Origin: Luidia sarsii
Taxonomy: Eukaryota > Echinodermata > Asteroidea > Paxillosida > Luidiidae
Direction of reading: 5' to 3'
Length of the DNA: 64,000 nucleotides
Assembly (NCBI GenBank): GCA_949987565.1
Contig: OX465107.1
Coordinates: forward strand, 23,543,368 to 23,607,367
Of the stretch, positions 36,301 to 46,194 are shown piece after piece; positions within the stretch are counted from its first letter, which is position 1; every line of letters begins with the position of its first letter. The notes beneath the pieces are model-generated. The model saw nothing but the letters and a program-made list of their open reading frames with translations. It did no database searches and was not told the origin of the DNA. The translations under genes and the position numbers were made by a program.

Positions 36301-37859
36301 ACGGCTAAGGCAGCCAAGGGGGAGTTCACACAGCAGGGCCAGGTGGTGGTGGCTGCCCTTGACTGCGAGAAGGAAGGTGAGGAATAGGATTCTGTAGAGA
36401 CGCCACCCCCCCCCCCCTATAGCAGCCTTCCAACTGGACTTATTTTGGTCAAAGTAAACAAGACTATGGTTACTTTTCCCTTTTGAAGTCCAGTGGAAAT
36501 GGCCCAGTTAAATTTTCCTCTCGGTTACTTTAACCGAACCGAATGGTTACTTTTACCGGCCAACCTCTGCCCAGTAAAAGTGACCAGGTAAGTTAAACCG
36601 AGCCGATTAGTCCAGTGGAAACGCACCACTCGGTAAAACGCGACTCGGCGTAATGCACTGTGCACAAATAATTTTTGCCAGCTCGGTTACTTTAACCATC
36701 GCCTCGGTTAAATTGACCGACTCAAAAGTCCAAGTGGGAACGACGGTCAAATTTGACCATTGGAAATGTAACCATCGTCTCGGTAAAATCTTAGTCCAGT
36801 GGAAACGCCGCTAAAGCCTCTACACTAGCTGATGCTTTCCATGGCAAGGGATGAAAGTGTCCAATGGAGCTCTACATGTACATGTAGTACATGTAGTACA
36901 TGTAGTTAGTTGTACTGTACATATTTACATTCATGTACAGTGTACACACATGTAGTCGGGTGACTTGCATAAAGGCACAATGGCAAATAAAGGTCACTGA
37001 GGTAATTTTTTTTTTATTGCTGGGTACTCGATATTTTCCATTTTGTACGCGCTTCAATCATCTCACATTCTGTGTTTAAATATCACTTCAATGAAGTAAA
37101 AACTAATTGTAAAAAAAACACCATAAAACGGACCTGGCGGAATTTGTTCCCGGGAGAAGGGCGTGCATGTAAGGAGATGTTAGTGTCTGAACGCACTTAC
37201 ATACATGTATAAATGCCCTTTTGCAGGGCAGCCAAGTGTAAGTGACCCGACGAGTTGTGCTTATGATCTGGCCCTTTTTTAAGAGTAGTGTCCATTCCTA
37301 TCCCCAGCCTTCCTCACTTTATTCTTTTTTCCTTGGCGCTTAACCTCAAGTGGCTTTATAGCCTTGTTTTCGGCAAATCTTCATATGTAAATAAAAAATG
37401 TAACAAAATCAATGTTAACCTTTCTGTTTTACGTACAATCTGAAGAAGGAATTTTCTAAAATATTCTCAATTAAAAAAGCAAAAACCCAAGTACACATAA
37501 ATTGGCCAACAAGACATCTGAAAGGGGTGTGCTCTACAGAAATGATGTTATAATGCGTGTGCTAATCATCGGATCGGAATCAATGTCATTCCACACGCTG
37601 TGTCTCGATACCCAGACGCCATCGCCAAGAGGTACCACATCTCCAAGTACCCGACTCTGAAGCTGTTCCGCAACGGGCAGCTGGCCAAGAGGGAGTACCG
37701 CTCGCAGCGCTCCAAGGACGCCTTCCTCATCTACCTCAGGGACCAGGTCAAGGACAACATCAACCAGATGAAGACCGCGGAAGACCTGGCCAAGATTGAC
37801 GTGAGTGCCGGCCTGCCGGGCCTTTGGTTTTCAGGTTTTCAGACTTCCGGAAATTTTCA

Positions 37860-37890
<31 letters not shown>

Positions 37891-40800
37891 GTGACCCGGC
37901 ACAGCATAACGAGGAAAAACCCCACTTTTGAGATTTTGAGAATTTCTAATGATGTGAAAGAGTATACCATTAGCTTTCAAATGATATCAAAATATAATAT
38001 CCTCTAATACTTAAAATTTCCGAAAATACAATAAAAAAGAAAATTGATTTGTAATCGAATTATGAAGATACTTTAACTTCAGGCGTTGTTTACTCAAAAA
38101 GTGTTTTGGTGGGATATTCCTCATGTCGTTGTGCCGGGTCACATATATCAAACAGGTACATGTACATGTATCTCAAACTACTCATTGTTATCTGTTAAAA
38201 CCCTAAACAGTTAAATGGGCCCCTTGTTGCATTGCTGAAATATCAAGATCCTCAAGCAAGTTCATGTAGAATGCTGTCCTCCAGACTACGGGTCTGTCTA
38301 TCAGTGCCATCTGGTGCCTCATCTCTCACACCCGACTCCAATGGGTGGTCTTAGAGCCCAGAGCACCTCAGGCTACCCGTCCACCCAATGGCACAATGGC
38401 ACACACCGCTGACCAGCCAACCCTCCCCCTCCTCCCCCCCCCCCCCCCCCCTGTCTCCTCGAGCTACCTCAGCAGGCATCTGGCCGGAAGCAGGGCCCTG
38501 GCATCACATTGGTCACGCCTCACCGCACCCAGCCTTCCTTATTAGCCAAGCGGCCAGCACACAGCTGGCATCCTGAGCAGTGTTCGGTCGACAAAAAGAG
38601 GGCGCTGTTTTGCGACACATTAACTCTCCTGCTACTTCACAGAACCACACAACATTACAGAGAGATTATTTGTACGAGATGCCAATATGCGATCACAAAC
38701 CATTCTTGACTTAGTATGCAGGGCTCGAATTTCAGAAGAAAACAAATGCTACATGCATGAGAATCTACAATTTTGAAACGGAGTTCGATGTGAATTTGCA
38801 ATAAAATTTGGGGGGTGAGGGTGAGGGGTCAACCTGGGTCACATAGTCAGGACATGGAAAAATGCCCCATAAAGTAACATACAGTACACAGGTATAGCAG
38901 TATAGTACAGTGTATATGTACATGAACATGTACAGTACATGAACGTGTACATGTACATGAACATGTACAGTACATGTACATATGTAGTGTACATGTACAT
39001 GTACACACGGACGGTACCAACATTCGGCCAACTCTATCTCGCGGTATACTGTACAATCATGTACAGTACTAGTGGGTCTAGTAACTGACTCTTACTGGAC
39101 CTGAACTATTTTGACAAGACCTGTGCCATAAATAAGAAAAGAAAAATGGCACGCTGTGAAAGGAATACCATGAGAAAATGCTGTTTACTTGTACAGGTCA
39201 AAGTCAAAGTTATATTTGAGTGTCATTTCATTTTCTTCATGATGCAAGAAAATACCGCTAGACAGCCAGTCCAGTGCAGTCACACTCAGCACTAGACCGA
39301 CGCTGAAATCACTAGACTCGGTCTTCGGTCTAGTGGATATTTCCAGCCCTGGTATGGTACTGTAGTATGTAAGCTGATACTAGTTTGTGCCTCATACTCT
39401 TGATGGAAGTTGTTGCCTGTTGGAATACTATGATTAACCTCAATACACAATGGGCAGGCATCTAGAATCCAAAATTTTCCCGGGCCCTTAAGCAGACCCC
39501 AAACCACACAATGGGCTGTAACACAAACCAATACACTGTATCACATGACAGGGAGTCGTGCCTGATTGTGTCGTTGTTTTGTTTCTGCAGGATTCCAAAC
39601 GCAATATGATTGCCTACTTCAAGGAGCCCAACACCAATGAGTATGCCGTCTACCGCCGTGTGTCCAGTGCTCTGCGTGATGATTGTACGTTTCATGTCGG
39701 CATTGGGTAAGTGGCGCTCTATTTTTTTCCACAAGTCAGCTCATATGATCCCAGCCAACGACTGATTTTTCACTAAAACTCCGCTGAAATCCCTTCACGC
39801 TGAATTCTTAGGACCTACATGGAATCATGTGACGTATGTACATACTCATTAAGTTGTCTCAGCTGATATCTAACTGAGTTTTTTTTCCTCTTTTGTTGAA
39901 GTGAACATTTCAAGTCTGAAACTGTATCCGGAGATAACATCATGTTTAGACCCCCAAGGGTAAGTACCCCCGGGACCTATATCAGGCCAAACTTCAGTCG
40001 GCTGCAGTTTTTGTAGTATCATTGTACTTTTTTTGAATTCCAAGTGGTTTTCAAGTTAGCGGTTCTCATGGACAAATTTCCACAGAAGATTGACTACTAA
40101 GAATATCCTGGCATCTGGTTCATGTTTGCAAGAATCTTTGCAGACTGGCAGTTAATAGACAAGCAGTCACAAGCTCCTCAATTTTAGACTCTACCCCATT
40201 AGAAAAAAAGACTTAAGGATAGCACTTAATGACTTACATGAACCCTTCTCTTTCCTCCTTCCTCTGTCATTTGTGTCAGGGCCCCTGACTGTCTGTGTAT
40301 GTCCTTGTCGCTTTGCCTCTGAGAAAGGTCCTGCTAGGATCGAAACATCAGGCCCTCTAACTTTTGAGATATATGTATTGCAGGTCATTTTAGTCATTGA
40401 GCAGGTTGCAACAGTCTTTTTTTTTTATTTACCAGTAAGGAAGGGTGCATCTTTTGTGGCAATAGCTCCATCATCAAAGGCAGTCTGATGAATGAGCTTT
40501 TGCTAGTCCTAACTGTCAGTCTCTAAGTTGGTATTATTTACCAGTTAAGCCCTGTCCGCACTGGACTTTCTTTTGGCAAAGTAACCGAGACGCTGGGTAC
40601 CAATACACATTTTAAGTCCAGTGCGGACGTCTCCGAAGTCTTCCTCTCAGTTACTTTTCCCGACCCTCGCGGGCATTTCTACCGGCCAACTTCTGCTCAG
40701 GAAGAATTATAGCGAGACACTTTTCCCGAGACGAAAAGTCCAGTGCGGACAGTGCGAGTGGGGTAAATGCAACTCAGTAAAGCAAATATCCGGTCCCTGT

Positions 40801-43800
40801 CCACCAGAGAGTCACCATGCATACGCATTGCTTGCGGCAAGGTATGCTACGCGCGCTTGTGTGAACCTTTTCTCTCATCAGGTCAATGCACAAAAGGTCA
40901 TGTAAAGCGCCCTCATGAGCCATAGTATTGACAGCTTAGTAATTCTCCCCCGCGTCACGGTTAAGTTACCCTAGTCAAAAGTCCAAGTGCGGACACCGGT
41001 AATTATTTGCCCATTTTCTATTTACCCATCGGCTCGGTAAAATCCCCAGGAAAAAAAGTCCAGTGCGGACGGGGCTTTTGACTAACTGGACTATCCTAAC
41101 ACATTACTCCCTTGAAATGCTACACTCATTTCAGACCCAGAGAACACAGACCAAAGGGTTTTAGTTTTAGTTTTAGTTTTACCACCCCTGCACATTTGCT
41201 TTGCCAGACAAACTCGGTTGAGTGAAACTTGGCTTGTTTTTCTCATGTGTTTTGCCCCCAGACGAAGGACCAAGACATGCTGTACATGGGCTCCATGAGC
41301 AACTTTCAGCTCTTGCTCACCTGGTCGGAAGACAAGTGCATCCCTCTTGTACGGGAGATCACCTTTGAGAACGGCGAGGTACGTGCCCTTCCTTTATCAA
41401 AAAAGGCTGTCATAAAATTTAGTGGGCCTGACTTTTCGTTCCTAGCAGGACCTTCCTCTCTGCCTTTGAGAAAGGTCCTGCTAGGATCGAAACGTCAGGC
41501 CCACTAAATTTTATGATTTGCATTTTGGTAATTTTAGTCAGTAAGCAGTTTGCAACATTTTTGTATATCAAAAAAGGTTAGACACAGACTCACAAAGGTT
41601 ATGTGAGATGAGATCTCAGTCTGTTTGTGGTAGTATAAGTATAATGAGTAACTTGTGGTACAGTAGAACTGCACGTACATGTACATGTATGTACCCATTC
41701 TCTGGTGAGTTTACATGTATGTGGGTTTGAAACGAGTCCCACGGTATTTTTTCTTCAGAATCGCACATGCTTACTAAAGAGATTATCTCTTCATGGCGCG
41801 TCTGCTATATATCTGGCTGAACATTAATGTGTGTATTTGTTTTATATAACCAAAGGAAATTTCATTGCGCACCCTGGGCTGCCAGTAACAGCTGTATCCC
41901 TGTATTGCCATTAGGCCAGTTGACTTCTTGAAAAGTAAAGACACGTACCACACTGTGGGCTGATCAAATCCAGAGCCTACATCTCTGCAGTCACTCACTG
42001 GTAACTCCACTCACTCCTGGGGCCAATTTCATAGAGCCGCTTAAGCGCTAAAACAGGCTTAAGCACAAAAGGTCATGAGCCACAGAATCCCCTTGCCGAC
42101 TCAAACTTCATTATTGTTTCATGCTTAGCAAAGAAGAGTGGAATACAAGTCAGAAGCAATGAACATCAAACCGCTGGGCAATTCGTAATCCTGCTTACAC
42201 AAGGAAGACTTTTTCTGCTTAGCGGATTTTCCCGCTTAAGCGGCTCTATGAAATTGGGCCCTGGGTGGACAGAGTGCAACTCTTGACAAAGCATCTTGCA
42301 CCAGAGAGCAAGCACCACATTGCCCTCTCAACGTCACTCAAGTATTATCTGTGGACTTTCCACAACGTGTTGAGCACTGCACGGCAGAACACATGGGCAC
42401 CGGTTGCCCTTCAAAGCACCCCTTCAATCCTGAGAGGAACGTCGCCGTCAAAAAGGCAAAAGTCAACCCAGGCACCTAGAATGCAGGGCTTGAATTGAAT
42501 GACGACCACTGCCAGTGCTGTCGTTGCCCTCTTTACTGGCCGAGGTGCCCCGCAAAAATCCCCATCTTCACGGCCAGATTGGCCATGCCGTCTTTTTACC
42601 TTGGCCGTCGTGCCCTTGTTTTTTTCACTGGTAAGCATATTTGCAGCCACTTTCATCCTTGATTGCAGTTTTGAGACTGCATCATACATGTACATGTATT
42701 TTAGTTGAATAATTGGGGAGGATGTCAACTCAGACAAAAGAATGAAGGCCTGATAATGACCACCGCGCAGTAGTTCAAATCAATTCAACGCCTCTTGCAT
42801 TAATTTTGTCAATCGTTGCCTCTCCCCTGAACATTACCTCAAAGTGCTAGTCTTCCCGTGCAGTCTCTCAAAAGACTCCACACATTGTTTCCCATCAACA
42901 AAACACTGCATCTGTAAAATCTGTGTCTCTCCTCTTCCCCCTCCCCCCCCCTCCCCGACAGGAGTTAACGGAGGAAGGATTGCCATTCCTGATTCTGTTC
43001 CATCGACCAGAGGATGTGGACATCCTGAAAAGGTTTACCTCCACCATCAGCAAGGAGATGGTCGGCGACAAAGGTGAGAATAGGCGAGTCCCCTAATCAT
43101 GCCGTGGGAGTCCTCAGCTGGTGGTTGACTGTCCATTCCTCACTCTCTGTGCGCCAGATAATGCTCAACCGATGAATGCCATTGGTCTTTCAACTCTCCG
43201 CCAGCATCCTCGGCCTTTGAGAAAGGTTTTGACGAGGGTCGGAACATCCAGTCCTCCGATTTTTTTTTTTTTTTAGAGTTTGGGTAATTTGAGTCATTCT
43301 CCTGAAGACGAGCAGAGTACACTTTTCGAAACATGAGTTCCTCCAGTTCTTTTCAGAACCACACTTACTCACAAAAGAGATATTTTACACGGTGTCGCCG
43401 CAAACCTACTCCTGCTATTCTCACCATGAAAACCTTCAAATCTCATATTTATGTGACTATAGACCTGTCAACTTGAAGCGATTTCTGTTTCTAGCCGAGG
43501 ATAATTTTCTCAGACCCAACTAAGGGCAAAATCTATTACAATGTATGTAAAGCTTGCGCTGACACCATTGAGACAGTGTGTAGTCTACCTGTCATCTCCT
43601 GACAATGGGAAGAGTGCTCATTGCCTAAAACAAGGGAGTCCCTGGCTCGTATCAGAGCCATGCTCCGTAGTATAGAAGACGTGAGCAGTGCCACCGCCGC
43701 AAACTTTCCACAATGTGCTTCCATCATGCAAGCCTTCAATTCTAATCTAAGTTGGCTGTGGTCAAAACACGATTGCCATCCGTATCTTCGCCGTTGTATT

Positions 43801-44772
43801 CGTTCAGCTGTTTTCCCTTCGTTTTTTGCATTGTGTCTCGTGCAGGCAGTGTCAACTTCCTGACGGCCGACGGGACCAGGTTCTCCCACCCGCTGCATCA
43901 CCTGGGCAAGACGACCAAGGACCTGCCCCTGATTGCCATTGACAGCTTCAGGCACATGTATCTCTTCCCCAACGCGCAGGAAGTCGAGTGAGTCTGCCCC
44001 CCGAGGTCAACGTCCTACAGAAATCATGCACCTCGGAAAACCAGAGGGCCTGTTTTTTTGGTCACAGCAGGACCTACCTCAAAGGGAAAGACTGCCTTAA
44101 AAGGCAAAGATCTTTTTTCAAAGGGTGGAGAAAAGGGAATGGGTATCAAACTGTTTGTTAGGGAATACTAGGGATTAGGTAGGGGGGAAGATCGAAGGGA
44201 AAGGATGAAAGAGAGAAGTGGGGGAGTGGATACAAATGAGAAATTATTTGTTTGTTTCAACAATGTCAACCTTTGAGTCATGCGTATCTCAGTTGTATAA
44301 GACTTGAAGGTTTGCATGGTGGAAATACTAAGTGGAAGGTTTGCGGTGACACCATGTAGCACTTCTCTTTCAAGAAGGAGTGTGGCTCTGAAAAGAGCCG
44401 GTACTCAAAAGTTTTGGGTATTGTTGACTCTTCCCGTTGTCAGGAGACTATCTCAGTTGTCCATCTTCAACCGCCCCCGCCCCGCCGCCCTCCATTTTTA
44501 ATGTCTGTATCTGTAAATGCCCCGTTTGCAGTGTGCCGGGGAAGCTCAAGCAGTTTGTGCAGGACCTGCACTCGGGCAAGCTGCACCGGGAGTTCCACCA
44601 CGGCCCGGACAAGGTCACCCCCAAGCTGGAGGTCAAGGTCAACGCAGCCGGTCAGCCCGTGGTCCAGCAGACCCAGATCCAGACCAAGAAGACGCCCACC
44701 GACCCGCCAGAGAGCACCTTTGTCAAGCTCAAGCCAAGCGAGAATCGCTACTCCTTCCGGGACGAGCTCTGA
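27239..44772 (+). CDS. ERP44: ERp44, endoplasmic reticulum resident protein 44
   Basis: PDI-family chaperone that cycles between ER and Golgi, captures client thiols through its CRFS active site and returns them via KDEL receptors. Ten exons: 27239-27310, 29144-29262, 36261-36376, 37616-37800, 39591-39706, 39902-39959, 41262-41378, 42962-43073, 43846-43987, 44532-44772; 1278 bases, 425 codons plus stop, all splice phases consistent. It shows a signal peptide (residues 1 to about 36), a thioredoxin domain with NFYANW-CRFS (Cys65; Ser in place of the second active-site Cys) and ISKYPTLKLFRNG. Two further thioredoxin-fold domains follow, with DKCIPLVREITFENGEELTE and IAIDSFRHMY, then LHSGKLHREFHHGPD and the terminal RDEL. 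The length is close to the usual 406. Two cysteines that pair in human ERp44 are absent in the last fold domain. Identification is firm. Confidence 0.96.
27980..28162. mobile_element. Fold-back Mutator-like MITE, copy 1
   Basis: 183 bp in ERP44 intron 1. The ends CGCAGTGGCTGTTGT and ACAACAGCCACTGTG are inverted, and nearly the whole element is a hairpin. It is flanked by a perfect 9-bp target duplication TATATTTTT (27971-27979 and 28163-28171). A second copy in opposite orientation is at 47482-47657. Nine-bp duplications with long inverted repeats are typical of Mutator-like elements; the family name is inference. Confidence 0.8.
28331..28378 (+). repeat. Short tandem repeat, 12-bp unit
   Basis: About 3.5 units of AGTGACACTGAC. 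The frames through it give Thr-Val or Ser-Val repeats and are not coding. Confidence 0.8.
28443..28972 (+). repeat. GCTTAAGCGGCTCTATGAAATTGG repeat, interrupted copy
   Basis: Left and right halves match the repeat at 42019-42262 (AAGAAGAGTGGAATACAAGT; GACTTTTTCTGCTTAGC; CGGCTCTATGA.ATTGGGCCC). The copy is split at the central TTAA by a 376-bp element at 28560-28935. Its left end is diverged or truncated. Confidence 0.8.
28560..28935. mobile_element. TTAA-flanked MITE, copy 1 (nested)
   Basis: 376 bp with perfect 19-bp terminal inverted repeats starting AGCCCCTACACAACATTGG. It is flanked on both sides by TTAA (28556-28559, 28936-28939). It interrupts an older repeat whose uninterrupted version at 42019-42262 shows a single TTAA at the same point. 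Related copies: 48205-48548 and 54392-54699. No coding capacity. TTAA duplication fits Kolobok or piggyBac superfamilies; the AG.. termini resemble neither decisively. Confidence 0.85.
29144..29262 (+). CDS. ERP44: ERP44 exon 2: start of thioredoxin domain a
   Basis: Acceptor TTCATAG, donor GTAAGC. Encodes the end of the signal peptide and MELTVSNFDKVIGSSEIVFI then NFYAN, leaving TG of the Trp codon that precedes the active-site Cys. Confidence 0.93.
29464..29538 (-). repeat. tRNA-derived SINE head
   Basis: On the - strand: GGTGGATAGCTCAGCTGGTA (A-box region) and TCGGGTTCAAGTCCCTGCCC (B-box and T-arm), 75 bases, tRNA-like overall. It lies in an ERP44 intron. The anticodon arm is irregular and no tRNA function is claimed. 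Confidence 0.55.
30157..30350 (+). repeat. Left terminal inverted repeat of the Kolobok-like element
   Basis: Matches the reverse complement of about 31888-32080 almost throughout. The translated frames MKPRENSWLISLVDKTNLQL on + (30163) and on - (32074) are the same repeat and not genes. Confidence 0.85.
30595..30748. repeat. ACATGTAC-rich block inside the Kolobok-like element
   Basis: Overlapping ACATGTAC and ACGTGTAC palindromes within the interior of the transposon. Either a later insertion or part of its internal sequence. Confidence 0.6.
31409..31771 (-). pseudogene. THAP-type zinc-finger domain, frameshifted
   Basis: THAP domains are C2CH sequence-specific DNA-binding fingers found in transposases and host regulators. 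The frame starts MYCQAFGCNNASGKK (the first two zinc Cys, residues 3 and 8), continues with HAVPNKAKRSELFGKWAAAI and reaches VICSDHFTEE (the CxxH pair). It then leaves frame near 31575-31585. The neighbouring frame continues DLRAKLTGSKPRNILKEHAV and PSVF (31488-31505), the AVPxxF box that closes THAP domains, and stops at about 31409. One base gained or lost therefore breaks the domain. It is the surviving 5' part of the transposon gene, or less likely a two-exon read with an assembly error. Confidence 0.75.
31888..32080 (-). repeat. Right terminal inverted repeat of the Kolobok-like element
   Basis: Inverted partner of 30157-30350. It ends ..TCTCTGGGTTTCATTCTTCT before TTAA. Confidence 0.85.
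32085..33220. other. ERP44 intron sequence, nothing coding
   Basis: Contains a diverged fold-back repeat relic near 32240-32300 and G-rich tracts at 32538-32548 and 32793-32808. No domain is recognised. Confidence 0.5.
33229..34060. repeat. ACATGTAC-rich blocks in ERP44 intron
   Basis: Clusters at 33229-33310, 33680-33710, 33800-33830 and 33935-34040. Tyr/Met/Cys/Thr-rich frames on both strands come from the repeat. Confidence 0.6.
34303..34740 (+). repeat. Interspersed repeat with ACATGTAC core, copy 2
   Basis: Shares TTTAATCCCACAATGCAC, GGCAGGAAGTGC and CTCCCTGCATGGGCCACC with the 6225-6690 copy, with an ACATGTAC tract at 34572-34625 in the same relative place. Confidence 0.6.
34735..34961. 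mobile_element. Short inverted-repeat transposon (MITE)
   Basis: Ends TTAGCCCTTTTCAGACTACG and complement of TAAGCCCTTTTCACACAACG, each followed by CTGAAAAAAAC. About 225 bp, no coding capacity. Confidence 0.65.
35700..36060 (+). repeat. ACATGTAC block and adjacent fold-back repeat
   Basis: ACATGTAC palindromes at 35705-35850 are followed by a fold-back repeat copy (about 35895-36060) with CAACAGTTTGCAACATTTTT, GGGCCTGATGTTTTGATCC and AAATGTCCTGCTACATG. Confidence 0.6.
36261..36376 (+). CDS. ERP44: ERP44 exon 3: CRFS active site
   Basis: Acceptor GCCTGCAG, donor GTGAGG. Completes Trp then CRFSQMLKPVIEETAKAAKG and ends in VVVAALDCEKE. The single active-site Cys followed by Arg-Phe-Ser is diagnostic of ERp44. 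Confidence 0.96.
36428..36812. mobile_element. GTCCAGTGGAAA MITE, copy 1
   Basis: About 385 bp with internally repeated GTCCAGTGGAAA and GTTACTTTAACC motifs. A copy in the opposite orientation lies at 50660-51045, and diverged relatives at 40553-41082 and 56505-56720. No coding capacity; superfamily unknown. Confidence 0.65.
37616..37800 (+). CDS. ERP44: ERP44 exon 4: end of thioredoxin domain a
   Basis: Acceptor ATACCCAG, donor GTGAGT. Encodes DAIAKRYHISKYPTLKLFRN with the cis-Pro loop Tyr-Pro-Thr, then DQVKDNINQMKTAEDLAKID. Confidence 0.95.
37887..38146. mobile_element. TA-flanked MITE (mariner-like), copy 1
   Basis: Inverted ends TGTGACCCGGCACA and TGTGCCGGGTCACA flanked by TA, about 255 bp. 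A copy missing its left part lies at about 52961-53118. TA duplication with TGTGACCC ends suggests a Tc1/mariner-type non-autonomous element (inference). Confidence 0.7.
38885..39010. repeat. ACATGTAC-rich block in ERP44 intron
   Basis: Overlapping ACATGTAC and ACATGAAC units. Not coding on either strand. Confidence 0.65.
39591..39706 (+). CDS. ERP44: ERP44 exon 5
   Basis: Acceptor TTTCTGCAG, donor GTAAGT. Encodes DSKRNMIAYFKEPNTNEYAV and VSSALRDDCTFHVGIG. The Cys in DDC corresponds to one partner of the human Cys160-Cys212 disulfide. Confidence 0.95.
39902..39959 (+). CDS. ERP44: ERP44 exon 6 (micro-exon, 58 bp)
   Basis: Acceptor GTTGAAG, donor GTAAGT. Encodes the last base of Gly and EHFKSETVSGDNIMFRPPR. 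The SGDNI..RPP motif is conserved in ERp44. Confidence 0.93.
40285..40430 (+). repeat. Fold-back repeat (right half)
   Basis: GAGAAAGGTCCTGCTAGGATC, then GAAACATCAGGCCC and outer arm TCATTTTAGTCATTGAGCAG. The left half is degraded. Confidence 0.6.
40553..41082. repeat. Diverged GTCCAGTGCGGAC repeat
   Basis: Internally repeated GTCCAGTGCGGAC and the inverted GTCCGCACTGGAC at the ends. Same architecture as the GTCCAGTGGAAA family at 36428 and 50660, but with a different core (GCGGAC instead of GGAAAC). Confidence 0.6.
41262..41378 (+). CDS. ERP44: ERP44 exon 7
   Basis: Acceptor GCCCCCAG, donor GTACGT; phase 0 at both ends. Encodes MLYMGSMSNFQLLLTWSEDK, CIPLVREITFENGE. Confidence 0.95.
41411..41572. 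repeat. Well-preserved fold-back repeat
   Basis: TAAAATTTAGTGGGCCTGAC and its complement GTCAGGCCCACTAAATTTTA bracket a core with GAGAAAGGTCCTGCTAGGATC. The right outer arm is TTTTAGTCAGTAAGCAGTTT with GCAACATTTTTGTATAT. It lies 33 bases after ERP44 exon 7. Confidence 0.75.
42019..42262. repeat. GCCAATTTCATAGAGCCGCTTAAGC repeat, intact copy
   Basis: Inverted ends GCCAATTTCATAGAGCCGCT and AGCGGCTCTATGAAATTGGG, about 245 bp, with CCTGGG on both outer sides (possible target duplication). It carries a single uninterrupted TTAA in CGCTTAAGCGG near the right end and so serves as the empty site for the insertion at 28560-28935. Confidence 0.75.
42962..43073 (+). CDS. ERP44: ERP44 exon 8
   Basis: Acceptor CCCCGACAG, donor GTGAGA. 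Encodes ELTEEGLPFLILFHRPEDVD then ILKRFTSTISKEMVGDK. Confidence 0.95.
43588..44455. repeat. Inverted pair of a diverged repeat flanking ERP44 exon 9
   Basis: The reverse complement of about 43588-43755 resembles about 44288-44455. Shared features are TTGAAGG.TTGCATG.TGGAA, a GGCTCTGA.A.GAGCC block and CCCGTTGTCAGGAGA-type ends. The two copies sit in the introns on either side of exon 9, so the exon lies in a roughly 870-bp potential inverted repeat. Confidence 0.5.
43846..43987 (+). CDS. ERP44: ERP44 exon 9
   Basis: Acceptor TCGTGCAG, donor GTGAGT. Encodes SVNFLTADGTRFSHPLHHLG and LPLIAIDSFRHMYLFPNAQE. The positions of the two Cys known in human ERp44 here (ADC-DKF and ADC-PVI) are Gly and Leu. 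Confidence 0.95.
44532..44772 (+). CDS. ERP44: ERP44 exon 10: C-terminal tail and RDEL
   Basis: Acceptor GTTTGCAG. Encodes VPGKLKQFVQDLHSGKLHRE, FHHGPD, a Lys/Gln/Thr-rich linker longer than in human, and ENRYSFRDEL before TGA at 44770-44772. RDEL is the KDEL-receptor retrieval signal. Confidence 0.97.
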
Positions 44773-45525
44773 GTCCTACCCCCCCCCAGTCTGCCTCCAT
44801 TCGTTAGGGGACAGTGCTGGGTTTTTTTTCTTCACAGAGTCATAAACAAATAGATACCCAGAGAATGTTCATTTTAGACAGACAGCAGTGAAAAACAGGT
44901 TACAATTTTTTTTTTTTAACCACCGCCAACTGTAATAAATAGAGAATGATTATGGTTATTGGAGAAATTTTAAAATTTGCAATTTTGTTAGATTTTTTTA
45001 TTTTCGGTGTAATTATCTTTTGGGTTGGTTAGTCACTGTGGTCCTCATTGAGAGAGGAGAGTAGAAAATCATTAAGTCAGTTGAGCAGGAAGAAACAGTG
45101 CACAAAATCTGTTACTAAGCAACTGAAGGAAATGTGACAGCCTTTTTTTCCCCACTGAAACCCACCCTCAGTTATCGGTGATCTGTGATCACTTTTTCTT
45201 TCTTTTTTCATTCTTCCAGGAATTCCTTCAATTTCAATTGATTTGAGGATTTGTAGGCATTGTGTGTCAGAGAGATTTGCATTGAAATGACTCGAATTTC
45301 ACAGAGCTGTGAGGCTGAGATGCATTTGACTTGGCCTCAGACAAGTTATGCCAAGGCACGCCCCTTGCCTTCCCTGAGCAAGGCAACTGGCTATTCTTTG
45401 CTTAGCCCCAGTGTTTGAAAAGCATGGTCTATCTGCTTGAGCTGCTCTTTAAAAAATCATGCAGCTTTCTGTCGTGATGTTGATGATCTGAAACTCTGTT
45501 TCAGCTCGGGAGAATAAAGTCTTCA
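44773..45525 (+). other. ERP44: ERP44 3' UTR (probable)
   Basis: Two AATAAA hexamers on the + strand, at 44934-44939 and 45513-45518. The second is followed by a T/G-rich stretch, making it the better candidate for the 3' end. Confidence 0.45.
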
Positions 45526-46194
45526 TTTGTTTTCATAAAAATGAAAGAAGAACTTGCAAATTTCTGTGTGCAAGGCCAGAGTTCGTGCATCTGGATGATG
45601 CCATTGCTAAAGCCAATGCATCATTGTGGTGTGGATCAGAGCGCTGTTTAGTGTAGTAGTTTGTAGATTAGCTTGGTATAGCTAAGAAAAAAAGGAAAAT
45701 AGCTATAAAATGAAATCACATTCCCTCAGATTCCATGACATTGTAATGAGCATTATATCCCCTGACAGTCAGGAAACTAACGTTTTTCAATTGTCCACCC
45801 TGGGATTTGGCATAATGCTTACCCCGGTGTTAATTAGACAGTACAATCTTCTTTAAATTTGCCTTTGAGAAAGGTCCTGCTAGGATCGAAAATGTCAGGC
45901 CCTCTAACTTTTGAGATTCATTTGAAAATTGAGACACAACGGTCTTTAATTATGCTGTTCCTCCTATTTCTTGAGCAGTGCTACTCTCCAGCAGGATATT
46001 GGCTGGAAATTGCATTTGAAGGCTATGCCATATGGGGGCATTGTACAACCAGTCAGTTCCAGACAACCTTGAGATTTGATTCACTGACCTTCCGAAATTC
46101 TCGGGTCATTTGCTTTGGGTGTTTGAGACATTGTAAGAAAAAAGAAAGAGTGCTCCTTTTTGATGGCCTCCAAGTTGCCTTCTGCGACTTGCGG

